Shown piece after piece: positions 50,945 to 59,999 of a stretch of DNA of 64,000 bases. The translations under genes and the position numbers were made by a program. Source of the stretch: an uncultured Bacilli bacterium (GTDB lineage Bacteria > Bacillota_I > Bacilli_A > RF39 > UBA660); assembly GCA_934141535.1 (NCBI GenBank), contig CAKPCH010000004.1, positions 87,208 to 151,207 of the forward strand, written 5' to 3'. How positions within the stretch are numbered: position 1 is the stretch's first letter; the number at the start of each line of letters is the position of its first letter. Below the pieces are notes generated by a model. The model searched no databases. It was given only the letters and a program-made list of their open reading frames with translations, and had not been told where the DNA came from.

Positions 50945-53578
50945 TTATTTATTTAATTTTTCTTTTACTACAGCTTGTGCAGCAGCAAGTCTTGCTAGAG
51001 GAACTCTAAATGGACTACAAGATACATAATCTAAACCTACTCTATGGCAGAATTCAACACTACTTGGTTCTCCACCATGTTCACCACATATACCCATATG
51101 GATATCTGGACGAGTTTCATGTCCTAATCTATGAGCCATTTCTATTAATTTACCAACACCATTTTGATCTAATTTAGCGAATGGATCGTTTTCAAATATT
51201 CCTTTTGCATAATATTCATTTAAGAATTTAGCAGCATCATCTCTTGAGAATCCATAAGTCATTTGAGTTAAGTCATTTGTACCAAATGAGAAGAATTCAG
51301 CTTCTTTTGCTATTTCATCAGCAGTAACAGCAGCACGTGGTATTTCAATCATTGTACCAACATGATATTTAAGTTCTACACCATTATCAGCTATAACTTT
51401 ATCTGCAGTATCAGTTACTACTTTCTTAACATATTTAAGTTCATTAACATCTCCAACAAGTGGAATCATTATTTCAGGAGTTATGTTCATACCTTTTTTA
51501 TTTACATTAATTGCTGCTTCAATAACAGCTCTTGTTTGCATTCTAGCAATTTCTGGATAAGTGATTGCTAAACGGCATCCTCTATGACCCATCATTGGAT
51601 TGAATTCTTTTAATGATTCAACACGTTCTTTTAAAGCTTCAAAACTCATTCCAAGTGATTCAGCTAATGGTTTAATTTCTTCATCTGTATGAGGTAAGAA
51701 TTCATGTAGAGGTGGATCTAAGTAACGAATTACAACTGGATCTCCTTCCATAGCTTCAAATAATCCTTCAAAGTCTTTTCTTTGATATGGTAATATTTTT
51801 TCTAGTGCTTCTTCTCTCATTTCAACAGTATCAGCAGCTATCATTCTACGGAAATTAAATATTCTTTCTTCTTCAAAGAACATGTGCTCAGTACGGCAAA
51901 GACCAATTCCTTCAGCACCAAATTTACGTGCTTGAATAGCATCTCTTGGTGTGTCTGCATTAGTTCTAACTTTAAGTCTACGAACACTATCTGCCCATCC
52001 CATAAATGTTTCAAAATCTCCACTTATTTCTGGAGCAACAGTTTTAACTTGTTCACCATATACATTACCAGTTGAACCATCTAAACTCATCCAATCTCCT
52101 TCATGATAAACTTTACCATCACGAGTTCTAACAGTTTTAGCTTCTTCGTCAATTACAAGTTCACCACATCCAGATACACAGCAAGTACCCATACCACGAG
52201 CAACAACTGCAGCATGACTTGTCATACCACCACGTATAGTTAATATACCGTGAGCTATATTCATACCTTCAATATCTTCTGGACTAGTTTCAAGTCTAAC
52301 AAGTAAAATATCTTTTTCTCCATTTTTAGAAGCTTGCATAACATCTTCTGCAGTAAAATAAATTTTACCAGTTGCAGCACCTGGAGATGCAGCAAGACCT
52401 TTAGCTACTACTTTAGCTTCTTTAAGTGCTTTTTGATCAAAATTTGGATGTAATAATTGATCTAATTGTTTAGGTTCTACTTTAAGTAAAGCTTCTTCTT
52501 TACTAATCATTCCTTCATTAACTAAATCAACAGCAATCTTTAAAGCTGCTTGAGCTGTTCTTTTACCATTTCTTGTTTGTAACATGAATAATTTTCCATT
52601 TTCAATAGTAAATTCCATATCTTGCATATCTTTATAGTGATCTTCAAGTATACCACAAATCTTAACAAATTCATCATAACATTCTGGCATTGTTTCTTTT
52701 AATGTAGCAATTGGTTGAGGTGTACGAATACCAGCAACAACATCTTCACCTTGTGCATTCATTAAATATTCACCAAATAAAGCTTTTTCACCAGTAGCAG
52801 GATTTCTTGTGAATGCTACACCAGTACCACAGTCATCTCCTCTATTACCATAAACCATCTCTTGAACATTAACAGCAGTTCCCCAACTAGATGGAATATC
52901 ATTAAGTCTACGATAAGTAATAGCTCTATCATTATTCCAACTTCTAAATACTGCTTTTACAGCTTCCATTAATTGAACTTTAGGATCTTGTGGGAATTCT
53001 TCACCAGCATGATTCTTATATTCTGATTTATAAATTTCTACAACTTCCATTAAATCTTCAGCAGTAAGTTCAGTATCAAACTTAACTCCCTTTTCTTCTT
53101 TAATTACATCGAACTTTCTTTCAAAAGAACTCTTTGGAAATCCCATAACAACATCTGCAAACATTTGAATAAATCTTCTATAACTATCATATACAAATCT
53201 TGCATTATTTGTAGCTTTAGCAAATCCTTTAGCAACTTCATCATTAAGTCCTAAATTAAGAACTGTATCCATCATACCTGGCATAGATGCACGAGCACCA
53301 CTTCTAACACTTACTAATAATGGATTTTCTTTATCACCAAAAGTTTTACCAGTTTCACTTTCTAGTTTTGATAAATGTTCTAATATTTCATCTTTAATTT
53401 CTTTAGAAATATCTTCTCCATCATCATAATATTTAATGCATGCTTCAGTAGTAACTGTAAAACCTCTTGGAACAGGTAGACCAATACCAGTCATCTCAGC
53501 TAGGTTAGCACCTTTACCACCTAATAAATTACGCATGTCTTTGTTACCTTCTTTAAAGGCATAAACATATTTTGTCAT
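50945..53578 (-). CDS. ppdK: Pyruvate, phosphate dikinase
   Basis: 877 aa, normal length. Interconverts pyruvate + ATP + Pi and PEP + AMP + PPi. Order: ATP-grasp N-terminus with GGKGANLAEMTGIGLPVP, the swivelling His domain GGMTSHAAVVARGMGTCC (catalytic His about 456), and the PEP-binding barrel with GTMIEIPRAAV, FGTNDLTQM and GICGEHGG near the end. Codon and base composition are GC-richer than neighbours, as for highly expressed genes. Typical of anaerobes that use PPi-linked glycolysis. It has its own promoter (53606-53635). Confidence 0.98.
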   Translation of the reverse strand: MTKYVYAFKEGNKDMRNLLGGKGANLAEMTGIGLPVPRGFTVTTEACIKYYDDGEDISKEIKDEILEHLSKLESETGKTFGDKENPLLVSVRSGARASMPGMMDTVLNLGLNDEVAKGFAKATNNARFVYDSYRRFIQMFADVVMGFPKSSFERKFDVIKEEKGVKFDTELTAEDLMEVVEIYKSEYKNHAGEEFPQDPKVQLMEAVKAVFRSWNNDRAITYRRLNDIPSSWGTAVNVQEMVYGNRGDDCGTGVAFTRNPATGEKALFGEYLMNAQGEDVVAGIRTPQPIATLKETMPECYDEFVKICGILEDHYKDMQDMEFTIENGKLFMLQTRNGKRTAQAALKIAVDLVNEGMISKEEALLKVEPKQLDQLLHPNFDQKALKEAKVVAKGLAASPGAATGKIYFTAEDVMQASKNGEKDILLVRLETSPEDIEGMNIAHGILTIRGGMTSHAAVVARGMGTCCVSGCGELVIDEEAKTVRTRDGKVYHEGDWMSLDGSTGNVYGEQVKTVAPEISGDFETFMGWADSVRRLKVRTNADTPRDAIQARKFGAEGIGLCRTEHMFFEEERIFNFRRMIAADTVEMREEALEKILPYQRKDFEGLFEAMEGDPVVIRYLDPPLHEFLPHTDEEIKPLAESLGMSFEALKERVESLKEFNPMMGHRGCRLAITYPEIARMQTRAVIEAAINVNKKGMNITPEIMIPLVGDVNELKYVKKVVTDTADKVIADNGVELKYHVGTMIEIPRAAVTADEIAKEAEFFSFGTNDLTQMTYGFSRDDAAKFLNEYYAKGIFENDPFAKLDQNGVGKLIEMAHRLGHETRPDIHMGICGEHGGEPSSVEFCHRVGLDYVSCSPFRVPLARLAAAQAVVKEKLNK

Positions 53579-53605
53579 ATTATCCTCCTTTTAACATACG
53601 ATATT

Positions 53606-53635
53606 ATTATACCATGAATGAAAACTTAAGAACAA
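53606..53635 (-). promoter_or_regulatory. Promoter of ppdK
   Basis: -10 TATAAT preceded by TGG (53606-53611); -35 TTGTTC (53630-53635), 18-base spacer. Confidence 0.65.
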
Positions 53636-53636
53636 T

Positions 53637-53664
53637 AACTTTTTAATAAATTCATTAAAAAGTT
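53637..53664. repeat. Perfect inverted repeat just upstream of the ppdK promoter
   Basis: aactttttaat (53637-53647) and attaaaaagtt (53654-53664), 11-base arms, 6-base loop. A second terminator of the gene upstream or an operator. Confidence 0.55.
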
Positions 53665-53679
53665 TACAAATAATAAATA

Positions 53680-53705
53680 AAAAAATAGGTATTAAAACCT
53701 ATTTA
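53680..53705 (-). terminator. Terminator of the 53699-53842 gene
   Basis: aaataggt (53683-53690) / acctattt (53697-53704), T run leftward; overlaps the stop codon. Confidence 0.8.
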
Positions 53706-53842
53706 TTTCCTAATAAGAAATATCCTACTACTAAGAGTGCGACAACAACAAATACTCCAAGTAATAATGATAATTCACTTTTAGATTTAGCTTCTTTTCT
53801 TTTTTTTATAACTTTCTTAGAAGGTCTACCTCTTTTAGCCAT
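53699..53842 (-). CDS. Small basic membrane protein with AT-hook-like N-terminus
   Basis: 47 aa: a strongly basic head MAKRGRPSKKVIKKRKEAK followed by one hydrophobic helix (LLLGVFVVVALLVVGYFLL) and a short tail GNK. The GRP-flanked basic stretch looks like an AT-hook, which binds the minor groove of AT-rich DNA, but in a protein this small it may just be a topology anchor. It lies 22 bases after the gene at 53865 and ends at the terminator, which argues that it is real. AAGGAG precedes the start at 13 bases, somewhat far. Confidence 0.6.
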   Translation of the reverse strand: MAKRGRPSKKVIKKRKEAKSKSELSLLLGVFVVVALLVVGYFLLGNK

Positions 53843-53864
53843 ATTACACTATCAACTCCTTATT

Positions 53865-54560
53865 TTATAAATTATTTCTAAATTCTTTTAAAGCATTAAG
53901 AAATTCTTCTTGTCTTTTTATTTCTTCTGTTAATTCATTGTAATCTTTAGTATTCATAATATCCATAGTAGTTTCTACTTTTTTTACTTTAGGATATTCT
54001 AATCTAGTATCCATAACTCCATATATTGGTGAAATAAAATCACTTTGTTTAAATTTCTTAGGTTCTTCTTTTACTGAATCTTTTGATATACTTAAAATAG
54101 CACTCTTTACCATTTCAGGTGTTACACTAGATTCTTCATTTATAGTAATTGGTTCTTTAACCTCATCATCTAGTCCTTCAACAAAATTTATATTTCCTTC
54201 TTCGTCATCTACTACTTCAATTTTACCTGATTTAACATTATCTACTAATTCTTTATAACTTATAATTGCTTTTTCTTCTTGCTCTTCTTCAAACTTTTTA
54301 ACAACATCTTCTGGTTTTACATCAATATCTTCTTGCATTTTCTTTAAGATGTTTTCAAGTTCATTTGGTTTCTTTTCTTCTTCCATTTTTTTAAACTCTG
54401 TTTCTACTTTCTCTGCTTCTATAAAATCATCTTTTATCTTTCTTCTTTTTTTCTGATTATTACAAACAATAAGCAAAATAGTAACAAGAATTATTAAAGA
54501 TATTATAATGCATATATAAAGATATATATTTGATATTATAAAATTGTATAAAGTAAACAT
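53865..54560 (-). CDS. Single-pass membrane protein with acidic coiled-coil region
   Basis: 231 aa from the ATG at 54560 (GGAGTGATTATA). The N-terminal helix is about 8-33 (NIYLYICIIISLIILVTILLIV). A long Lys/Glu-rich region (about 40-110) is likely coiled coil, and a less charged C-terminal part includes FISPIYGVMD. The layout (N-out anchor, cytosolic coil) recalls division or cell-shape adaptors such as EzrA/ZipA-like proteins, but no specific family is recognised. It shares a transcript with the small membrane protein at 53699. Confidence 0.7.
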   Translation of the reverse strand: MFTLYNFIISNIYLYICIIISLIILVTILLIVCNNQKKRRKIKDDFIEAEKVETEFKKMEEEKKPNELENILKKMQEDIDVKPEDVVKKFEEEQEEKAIISYKELVDNVKSGKIEVVDDEEGNINFVEGLDDEVKEPITINEESSVTPEMVKSAILSISKDSVKEEPKKFKQSDFISPIYGVMDTRLEYPKVKKVETTMDIMNTKDYNELTEEIKRQEEFLNALKEFRNNL

Positions 54561-54607
54561 TATAATCACTCCATTTTTTATTTTTGATAGCACGTATCTC
54601 TATATTT

Positions 54608-54636
54608 ATTGTAGCACACATATTCTACTAAATCAA
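54608..54636 (-). promoter_or_regulatory. Promoter of the 54560-53699 operon
   Basis: -35 TTGATT (54631-54636), 17-base spacer, -10 TACAAT (54608-54613). A TGTGCTACA element overlaps the -10. Confidence 0.6.
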
Positions 54637-54674
54637 AGAAATATATTATACTTCTTTAAGTTTTTAAAAATTTA

Positions 54675-54724
54675 TGTGCTACACCTTATAATTAAAGGTG
54701 TAAACTATGTAAATTTGGTGTAAA
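54675..54724. repeat. Operator-like element and direct repeats after cvpA
   Basis: tgtgctacacc (54675-54685) matches 31990-32000. Two direct copies of ggtgtaaacta follow (54698-54708 and 54717-54727). Confidence 0.4.
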
Positions 54725-55414
54725 CTACTGTATAGTTACATCTTTTATTTTTCCCTTTTTAATTAATTCTAAAGCATTTTCTTTAGTGATAACCTTTTTT
54801 TCAATCATTAAATTTAATACTCTTTGATTATATTCTTTCATATTATTAGTTTCTTCATATTCATCTTTTAACTTAACTATTTCATTAAATGTACTTAGAG
54901 TATTATCACATACTTTAGACATTATTGGTGTCTTATTAAGTATTGTATCAGCAACACTAGATTCTTTTATCATAGTAAAATTTATTGTTGGTAAACTTAA
55001 TATATATAAAACTATAAAAGTATATAAAATATTTTGTACTACTCCTAATATAGCTCCCAATATTTTAGATGGTATTCCAAGTACAATAGTAAGTGTTAAA
55101 ATACGTTCAAATACACTAGTTAAAGATAAAAGTATCTTAAATACTATTGTAAGAACAAAAAATACTACAAAAAATGCGATTACTTCATAAACTAAAATAT
55201 TTATTACTGTAACATCTTTAAATATTCCACCAAAATTAAAGAATGGTAAATTATTATATAAAAATACACTTACAGGATTTTTAAATAAATAAGATAATAT
55301 TATAATAGCTACAATACCAACTAAAGATACTAATTGCCTTGTAAATCCTCTTTTAAATCCTAAGAGTGCTCCAAAAGCTAAAAATATTAAAATTATTATA
55401 TCTATTATATTCAT
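54725..55414 (-). CDS. CvpA-family membrane protein
   Basis: 229 aa. Four hydrophobic helices (about 3-24, 27-47, 66-93, 105-140) in the CvpA/YshB arrangement with the LGFKRGFTRQL loop after the first. CvpA of enterobacteria is needed for colicin V secretion; in Bacillota the family's role is unknown. The C-terminal tail is charged and cytosolic. Divergent from rnhC. Confidence 0.88.
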   Translation of the reverse strand: MNIIDIIILIFLAFGALLGFKRGFTRQLVSLVGIVAIIILSYLFKNPVSVFLYNNLPFFNFGGIFKDVTVINILVYEVIAFFVVFFVLTIVFKILLSLTSVFERILTLTIVLGIPSKILGAILGVVQNILYTFIVLYILSLPTINFTMIKESSVADTILNKTPIMSKVCDNTLSTFNEIVKLKDEYEETNNMKEYNQRVLNLMIEKKVITKENALELIKKGKIKDVTIQ

Positions 55415-55505
55415 AAGCTCATCTCCATTTTAATTATATTATAAATTTTAATAAAAAGAAAGTAATTTATAAAAATTTATGGTAAAATGTATATGGGTGA
55501 TATTA

Positions 55506-56480
55506 ATGAATAAAAGTAAGAATAAAAATAATGTAATATCTTTTGTGGCTAGTGAAGAAACTCAAGAGTTAATGAGTAAGGAGCTTGATTGGTGTAAAAG
55601 AGAAACTACTCCACAGTATGCGAAATGGCAAGCTAAAGATGGAGATACTGTAATAACACTATATAATTCAGGTAAAGTTGTATTTCAAGGAAAAGATGCA
55701 GATCTTTCAAGTGATTTTTGGATAACTACAGAAAAATTAAATAGTGGTAAAGTTGATGTTAAAAATAGTGGTGATAAAAAGACTGCTAAAGACAAAAATA
55801 CATCTGATTTTATAAATCCTTTAATATATAATTCGAGCGCTATAGGATCTGATGAAGTTGGTACTGGAGATTATTTTGGTCCAATAGTTGTTACAGCAAG
55901 TTTTGTAAAAAAAGAAAATATTAAAACATTAGAAGAATTGGGAGTAAAAGATTCTAAAAAATTAAATGATGAACAAATACTTAACTTAGTACCTAAATTT
56001 ATTGATTTAATTGAATATGAATCTATAATTCTCTCTAATAATGAATATAATCAATTTTATTCTACTGATATAAATATGAATAAAATAAAAGCTATACTTC
56101 ATAATAAAGTGCTATATAAATTAAAAGAAAGAATTAAAGATTATGATTATATAATAGTAGATCAGTTTGCTAAACCTTATGTATATTATAATTATTTAAA
56201 AGATACACCTAATGTTGTTAGAAATATTACTTTCTTTACTAAGGGTGAAGATAAACACTTATCAGTAGCATGTTCCTCTTTAATAAGTAGATATATATTT
56301 ATTAAAGAATTTAATAAATTATCTAAGCAATTAAATATTGAACTTAAAAAAGGTGCTGGTGAAGAAGTAGATATTACTGCAACTAATATAGTTAAACAAT
56401 ATGGATTTGATAAATTAAAAGATGTAGCTAAATTAAATTTTAAAAATACTGAAAAAATAAAAGAATTGATTAGTGAATAA
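55506..56480 (+). CDS. rnhC: Ribonuclease HIII
   Basis: 324 aa, one of the few plus-strand genes. Cleaves RNA in RNA-DNA hybrids. The N-terminal TBP-like substrate-binding domain (about 1-100) distinguishes HIII from HII. The catalytic core begins IGSDEVGTGDYFGPIV (DE motif about 116-119), with VKDSKKLND and IIVDQFA further on. The start is the ATG at 55506 (GGGTGATATTA); in-frame codons upstream lack such a site. It converges on trmR, with a shared terminator. Confidence 0.95.
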   Translation: MNKSKNKNNVISFVASEETQELMSKELDWCKRETTPQYAKWQAKDGDTVITLYNSGKVVFQGKDADLSSDFWITTEKLNSGKVDVKNSGDKKTAKDKNTSDFINPLIYNSSAIGSDEVGTGDYFGPIVVTASFVKKENIKTLEELGVKDSKKLNDEQILNLVPKFIDLIEYESIILSNNEYNQFYSTDINMNKIKAILHNKVLYKLKERIKDYDYIIVDQFAKPYVYYNYLKDTPNVVRNITFFTKGEDKHLSVACSSLISRYIFIKEFNKLSKQLNIELKKGAGEEVDITATNIVKQYGFDKLKDVAKLNFKNTEKIKELISE

Positions 56481-56498
56481 ACTAGTCAATTCTTTTTT
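56458..56498. terminator. Bidirectional terminator shared by rnhC and trmR
   Basis: gaattga-t-tagt / acta-g-tcaattc with an A run on one side and a T run on the other. It overlaps the last codons of both genes, which stop two bases apart. Confidence 0.8.
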
Positions 56499-57072
56499 TA
56501 GATATTGCTACTCCATCTCCTAAAGAATAAAATGTAGTTTCATATCTATTATTATTTTTTAAATATTCTATATATAATCTTATTTTCTTTACTAATTGTT
56601 TAGTATTTCTATTATGAGTTTTAGAATCATCTTCTACTAATCCATGAAATGATAAATTATCACTTACTACTACTCCATTTGTTTTTAAGCATTTATCAAA
56701 GTGCTCGAAAAATTTAATATATTGACTTTTAGCAGCATCTATAAATATAAGATCATATTTTTCAGATAAATCTACATTTAAAGCATCATCATTTATAATA
56801 TGTATTCTATCTTGCATATTAAATAAATTAATATTTGAAACTGCTAAATCATATCGATCTTTATCTTTTTCTATAGTTGTTATTTTTACATCATCGCTTA
56901 CACTAGCCATCTTTATAGCAGAATATCCAATAGCACTCCCTATTTCTAATATATTTTTTATATTATTATCTTTAATATATTTAGTTAAGAATTCTATTCC
57001 ATCTTTTTGCATTATAGGAATAGAATTTTCTTTAGCATATCTTTCTAAATCTTCTATTCGTATGTGTACCAT
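56482..57072 (-). CDS. trmR: tRNA 5-hydroxyuridine methyltransferase (YrrM/TrmR type)
   Basis: 196 aa. SAM-dependent O-methyltransferase: motif I EIGSAIGYSAIKMA, acidic motif TTIEKD, the metal-site region FIDAAKSQYIKFFE and DNLSFHG. TrmR makes 5-methoxyuridine at tRNA position 34 in Bacillus. Overlaps mltG by 19 bases; mltG next to this gene is the Bacillus order (yrrL-yrrM), supporting the call over catechol methylases. Confidence 0.88.
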   Translation of the reverse strand: MVHIRIEDLERYAKENSIPIMQKDGIEFLTKYIKDNNIKNILEIGSAIGYSAIKMASVSDDVKITTIEKDKDRYDLAVSNINLFNMQDRIHIINDDALNVDLSEKYDLIFIDAAKSQYIKFFEHFDKCLKTNGVVVSDNLSFHGLVEDDSKTHNRNTKQLVKKIRLYIEYLKNNNRYETTFYSLGDGVAISKKRID

Positions 57073-58127
57073 AATCCTGCCTTTATTAAATCATTCTTTG
57101 TAGATATATGTTCACTATATGTTTTAGAGAAATATGTTTTTCCAGTTTTATCTGCTACAAAGTAAAAATAATCACTTTTTTTTGGATTTAAAACTGCTTT
57201 TATAGAATCTATACTAGGGTTAGATATAGGACCTACTGGAAGCTTACCTGCTAAATAATTACTTCTTGTATTATAAGCATTATTATCATTAATTTCTGAT
57301 TTATATAAATCTCTTTCATTCATTTCTATTTTAGCAGCATAATAAGTAGTTACATCACTACCTAAACTCCATCCTGCTTCTAATCTATTAAAGAATACTC
57401 CTGCTATACCACTTCTATCACTTCCTTTAGCACCCTCAAGTTCTACTATAGATGCTAAAGTAAGTATTTGATGTACACTATAAGTATTATTTAATATATC
57501 ACTTTTTACTTCTGTTAATTGTTTATCCATTTCATCTAACATAACTTTAAATATTTCTTTTACAGTTACATCCTTATTTTTAAATTCATATGTATTTGGA
57601 TATAAATATCCTTCTAATGAATAATATATATCTTTATTTTTTATATCAGTAGTTATAAACCAATATTTATTTATAAGCTCATCTAAATATTCATTATCAT
57701 TTAATAAATTATATACATCATCTTCAGTATTTGAAGTAGAGGTTGCTATAACGTGTGCTATATTTCTCATGTTCTTACCTTCTTTAAAAGTAATTACTAT
57801 AGCATCCGGATTATATGTATTACCTTTATTAAATTCTTTTACTATATCTTTAACACTCATATTTTTATTTAATTTATAAGTTCCTGCCTCTACACTATTT
57901 ACTTTATGTAGTTTTATATATATTTTAAAACACAATTCATTTCTAATTAAACCTTCTTTTTTTAATTTAGAAATAACCCCATAATATGTACTACCACTAT
58001 CAACCATAAATTCTACTTCTTTAGAACTACTACTTACGCTTTTTAATCCTATATTATAAAAAGTACAACTGCCTATTATAATTAAGGCAATTATACTAAA
58101 TATTATAATTATTATTTTCTTTTTCAT
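57054..58127 (-). CDS. mltG: Endolytic murein transglycosylase MltG
   Basis: 357 aa. One N-terminal membrane helix (about 4-26), a LysM-like part (EVEFMVDSGSTYYGV...) and the YceG catalytic domain. That domain has ASIVELEGAKGSDRSGIAGVFFNRL (catalytic Glu about 232) and GPISNPSIDSIKAVLNPKKSDYFYFVADKTG. MltG cuts new glycan strands as they are made and sets their length. Confidence 0.95.
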   Translation of the reverse strand: MKKKIIIIIFSIIALIIIGSCTFYNIGLKSVSSSSKEVEFMVDSGSTYYGVISKLKKEGLIRNELCFKIYIKLHKVNSVEAGTYKLNKNMSVKDIVKEFNKGNTYNPDAIVITFKEGKNMRNIAHVIATSTSNTEDDVYNLLNDNEYLDELINKYWFITTDIKNKDIYYSLEGYLYPNTYEFKNKDVTVKEIFKVMLDEMDKQLTEVKSDILNNTYSVHQILTLASIVELEGAKGSDRSGIAGVFFNRLEAGWSLGSDVTTYYAAKIEMNERDLYKSEINDNNAYNTRSNYLAGKLPVGPISNPSIDSIKAVLNPKKSDYFYFVADKTGKTYFSKTYSEHISTKNDLIKAGLWYTYE

Positions 58128-58142
58128 AAAAAGAAATGAGGA

Positions 58143-58424
58143 TTACTCATTCTTTCCTTCAGTTTCATTTTGTAATTCTTCTAAAATAGTTTCTATTATT
58201 TTCCATTCTTTTTCAGTTTCTATTGGTAGTAATTTAGTTTCATCCTCATCAGGATTATAAATTGAAGCATATACTCTAGTATTACCTTCAGAATCTATTG
58301 TATTATCTGTATATACTATATAGTTTTTTTTAGTTTCATCTGATTCAAATGTAAATAAAACTTCACATTCTACTTCTTTTCCTTCATCATTAAATACTTT
58401 AAATGTCATTGTTTCTTCTTTCAT
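58143..58424 (-). CDS. DUF1292 protein (YrzB-like)
   Basis: 93 aa, acidic, start MKEETMTFKVFNDEGKE. The family core NYIVYTDNT and the W-K-x-I-E segment are present. Members sit in the ireB-ruvX-mltG neighbourhood in most Bacillota; the function is unknown. Overlaps ruvX by 26 bases. Confidence 0.9.
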   Translation of the reverse strand: MKEETMTFKVFNDEGKEVECEVLFTFESDETKKNYIVYTDNTIDSEGNTRVYASIYNPDEDETKLLPIETEKEWKIIETILEELQNETEGKNE

Positions 58425-58848
58425 AATATCCTCCCTTTTCTTTATCTAAATATGTTTGAAGAATTATATTAGCAGCCAAAGCATCAATACTTTTCTTACG
58501 CTTTTTTCTTGATAAATCTGCCTCTAACATATAATTAGTAGCTTCTACTGTTGTAAGTCTTTCATCTTGAAGCACAACTTCTATATTTAAGTTATCTTCT
58601 ATTAATTTTTTAAAACTTATTGTGGTAGCGCATCTTTCTCCCATTGTATTATTCATATTCTTAGGTAATCCTAAAACTAATTTTACAATATTCTCTTTTT
58701 CTATAATATCTTTTAAAATTGGTATTAAAGACTCATAATCAGAGTCATTAAATCTTATAGTTTTATAAGAGGTTGCTATTGTTTTTGTTGTATCACTAAT
58801 AGAAAGTCCTAAAGTTCTTGTACCTAAATCTAAACCTAAATATCTCAT
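58399..58848 (-). CDS. ruvX: Holliday junction resolvase-like RuvX/YqgF
   Basis: 149 aa. RNase H-fold: RYLGLDLGTRTLGLSISD at the N-terminus, GLPKNMNN, DERLTTVEA (about 103-111) and the final acidic site IDALAANIILQTYL. Involved in 16S rRNA maturation and possibly recombination. Four-base ATGA overlap with ireB. Confidence 0.95.
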   Translation of the reverse strand: MRYLGLDLGTRTLGLSISDTTKTIATSYKTIRFNDSDYESLIPILKDIIEKENIVKLVLGLPKNMNNTMGERCATTISFKKLIEDNLNIEVVLQDERLTTVEATNYMLEADLSRKKRKKSIDALAANIILQTYLDKEKGGYYERRNNDI

Positions 58849-59084
58849 TTTAAGAAATTTTCTATTAATATCTCTAATATTTTAGTTCTATCTAATTCAG
58901 TTATTTTACTTCTAGATTCTTTATAATTAGATATATATCCAGGATCTCCACTCATTAAATAACCTAGTATTTGATTTACAGGATTATATCCTTTATCTTG
59001 TAAATTAATAGCTACTTCTTTAACTACTTGTGATACATACTCATTTTGAAATTCACTTGAATCATATATTTTAGTGTCATTCAT
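58845..59084 (-). CDS. ireB: IreB-family regulatory phosphoprotein
   Basis: 79 aa from the ATG at 59084. The family sequence is evident: VSQVVKEVAINLQDKGYNPVNQILGYLMSGDPGYI and the following ARxxIxxxxR-like region. In enterococci IreB is a substrate of the Ser/Thr kinase IreK and affects cell-wall antibiotic tolerance. Order ireB-ruvX-DUF1292-mltG is standard. Confidence 0.95.
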   Translation of the reverse strand: MNDTKIYDSSEFQNEYVSQVVKEVAINLQDKGYNPVNQILGYLMSGDPGYISNYKESRSKITELDRTKILEILIENFLK

Positions 59085-59146
59085 TTCATCCACCACCTTA
59101 TGAATACAATATTATTTTAACATAAATTATATCTTTTGTAAATAAT

Positions 59147-59175
59147 ATTAAAACACGTTTGTTTAACGTGTTTTA
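59147..59175 (-). terminator. Terminator of the 59163-59990 gene
   Basis: aaaacacgtt (59150-59159) / aacgtgtttt (59165-59174); overlaps the stop codon. Confidence 0.85.
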
Positions 59176-59990
59176 TCATGTGAATAAAATTCTACGTCTA
59201 GATTGTCTATGTATTCTTGATATTTAATACCTATCTCTTCATTTGGAGCAAAATCAGGTTCATCATGTGTCCAAACACTTACACTTTCTACTTGACTAAC
59301 CTCTTCTTTTATATCAAACATATCAAGTTGCTCACCCTCTGTGTATTTTATATTGTTTTCTTTTTCTAGTTCTTTACTCTTTTTAATTTCTTTATTATAT
59401 TCACTAATTAAATATCCTAAATCTCTTAAAGCATAGTAATCAGCACTTCCATATTTAAAAACAACATAATCAAATAATTTACTTAGAGAATCATCTAAAA
59501 ATTCTAAAGTATCATCTGTTATAGTATTATTTCTATAATGTCTTAAGTAATCTACTATTCCAGGAAATCCTGCACCCTCTTTATTATATTTTCTACCACT
59601 ACCACTATTATAGTGATCAAATAATTTACTTAAGAAATTAATATCTCTTCCTCTTTGAAATAATTTATATTTTGCTTTTATTACATCTATATAAGTTTTA
59701 TCACCAACAGTAAGAAAGCAATCAAGATCCTCTCCATACATAACAGGAAGAATTTTTTTAGTTTCTTTTTTATTATTAAAGTGAAGTAATCTAAAATTAT
59801 TATTAAATTCTTCTTTTGTTATTAAGTTATTAGAATATAAATAATATTTTAACTCTGTTTCATTTTTAAATGTGCTCATTATACTATCAAATTGCCTAAT
59901 ACCGTTTATTGCTTTTTTATTAAATAATGATCCTATATCAATTAATCTTCTCATTCTTTTATTATACATTTCAAGTTCACATCTAGACAT
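59163..59990 (-). CDS. Hypothetical cytosolic protein
   Basis: 275 aa, not recognised. Mostly helical; no signal peptide or membrane helix. RRLIDIGSLFNKKAINGIRQFDSIMSTFKNE opens it, and an acidic tail after residue 215 is rich in Glu (EGEQLDMFDIKEE). The order with 60000-60443 and trmD suggests a transcript from rimM, but the function is unknown. Confidence 0.7.
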   Translation of the reverse strand: MSRCELEMYNKRMRRLIDIGSLFNKKAINGIRQFDSIMSTFKNETELKYYLYSNNLITKEEFNNNFRLLHFNNKKETKKILPVMYGEDLDCFLTVGDKTYIDVIKAKYKLFQRGRDINFLSKLFDHYNSGSGRKYNKEGAGFPGIVDYLRHYRNNTITDDTLEFLDDSLSKLFDYVVFKYGSADYYALRDLGYLISEYNKEIKKSKELEKENNIKYTEGEQLDMFDIKEEVSQVESVSVWTHDEPDFAPNEEIGIKYQEYIDNLDVEFYSHDKTR

Positions 59991-59999
59991 ATAATCCTC

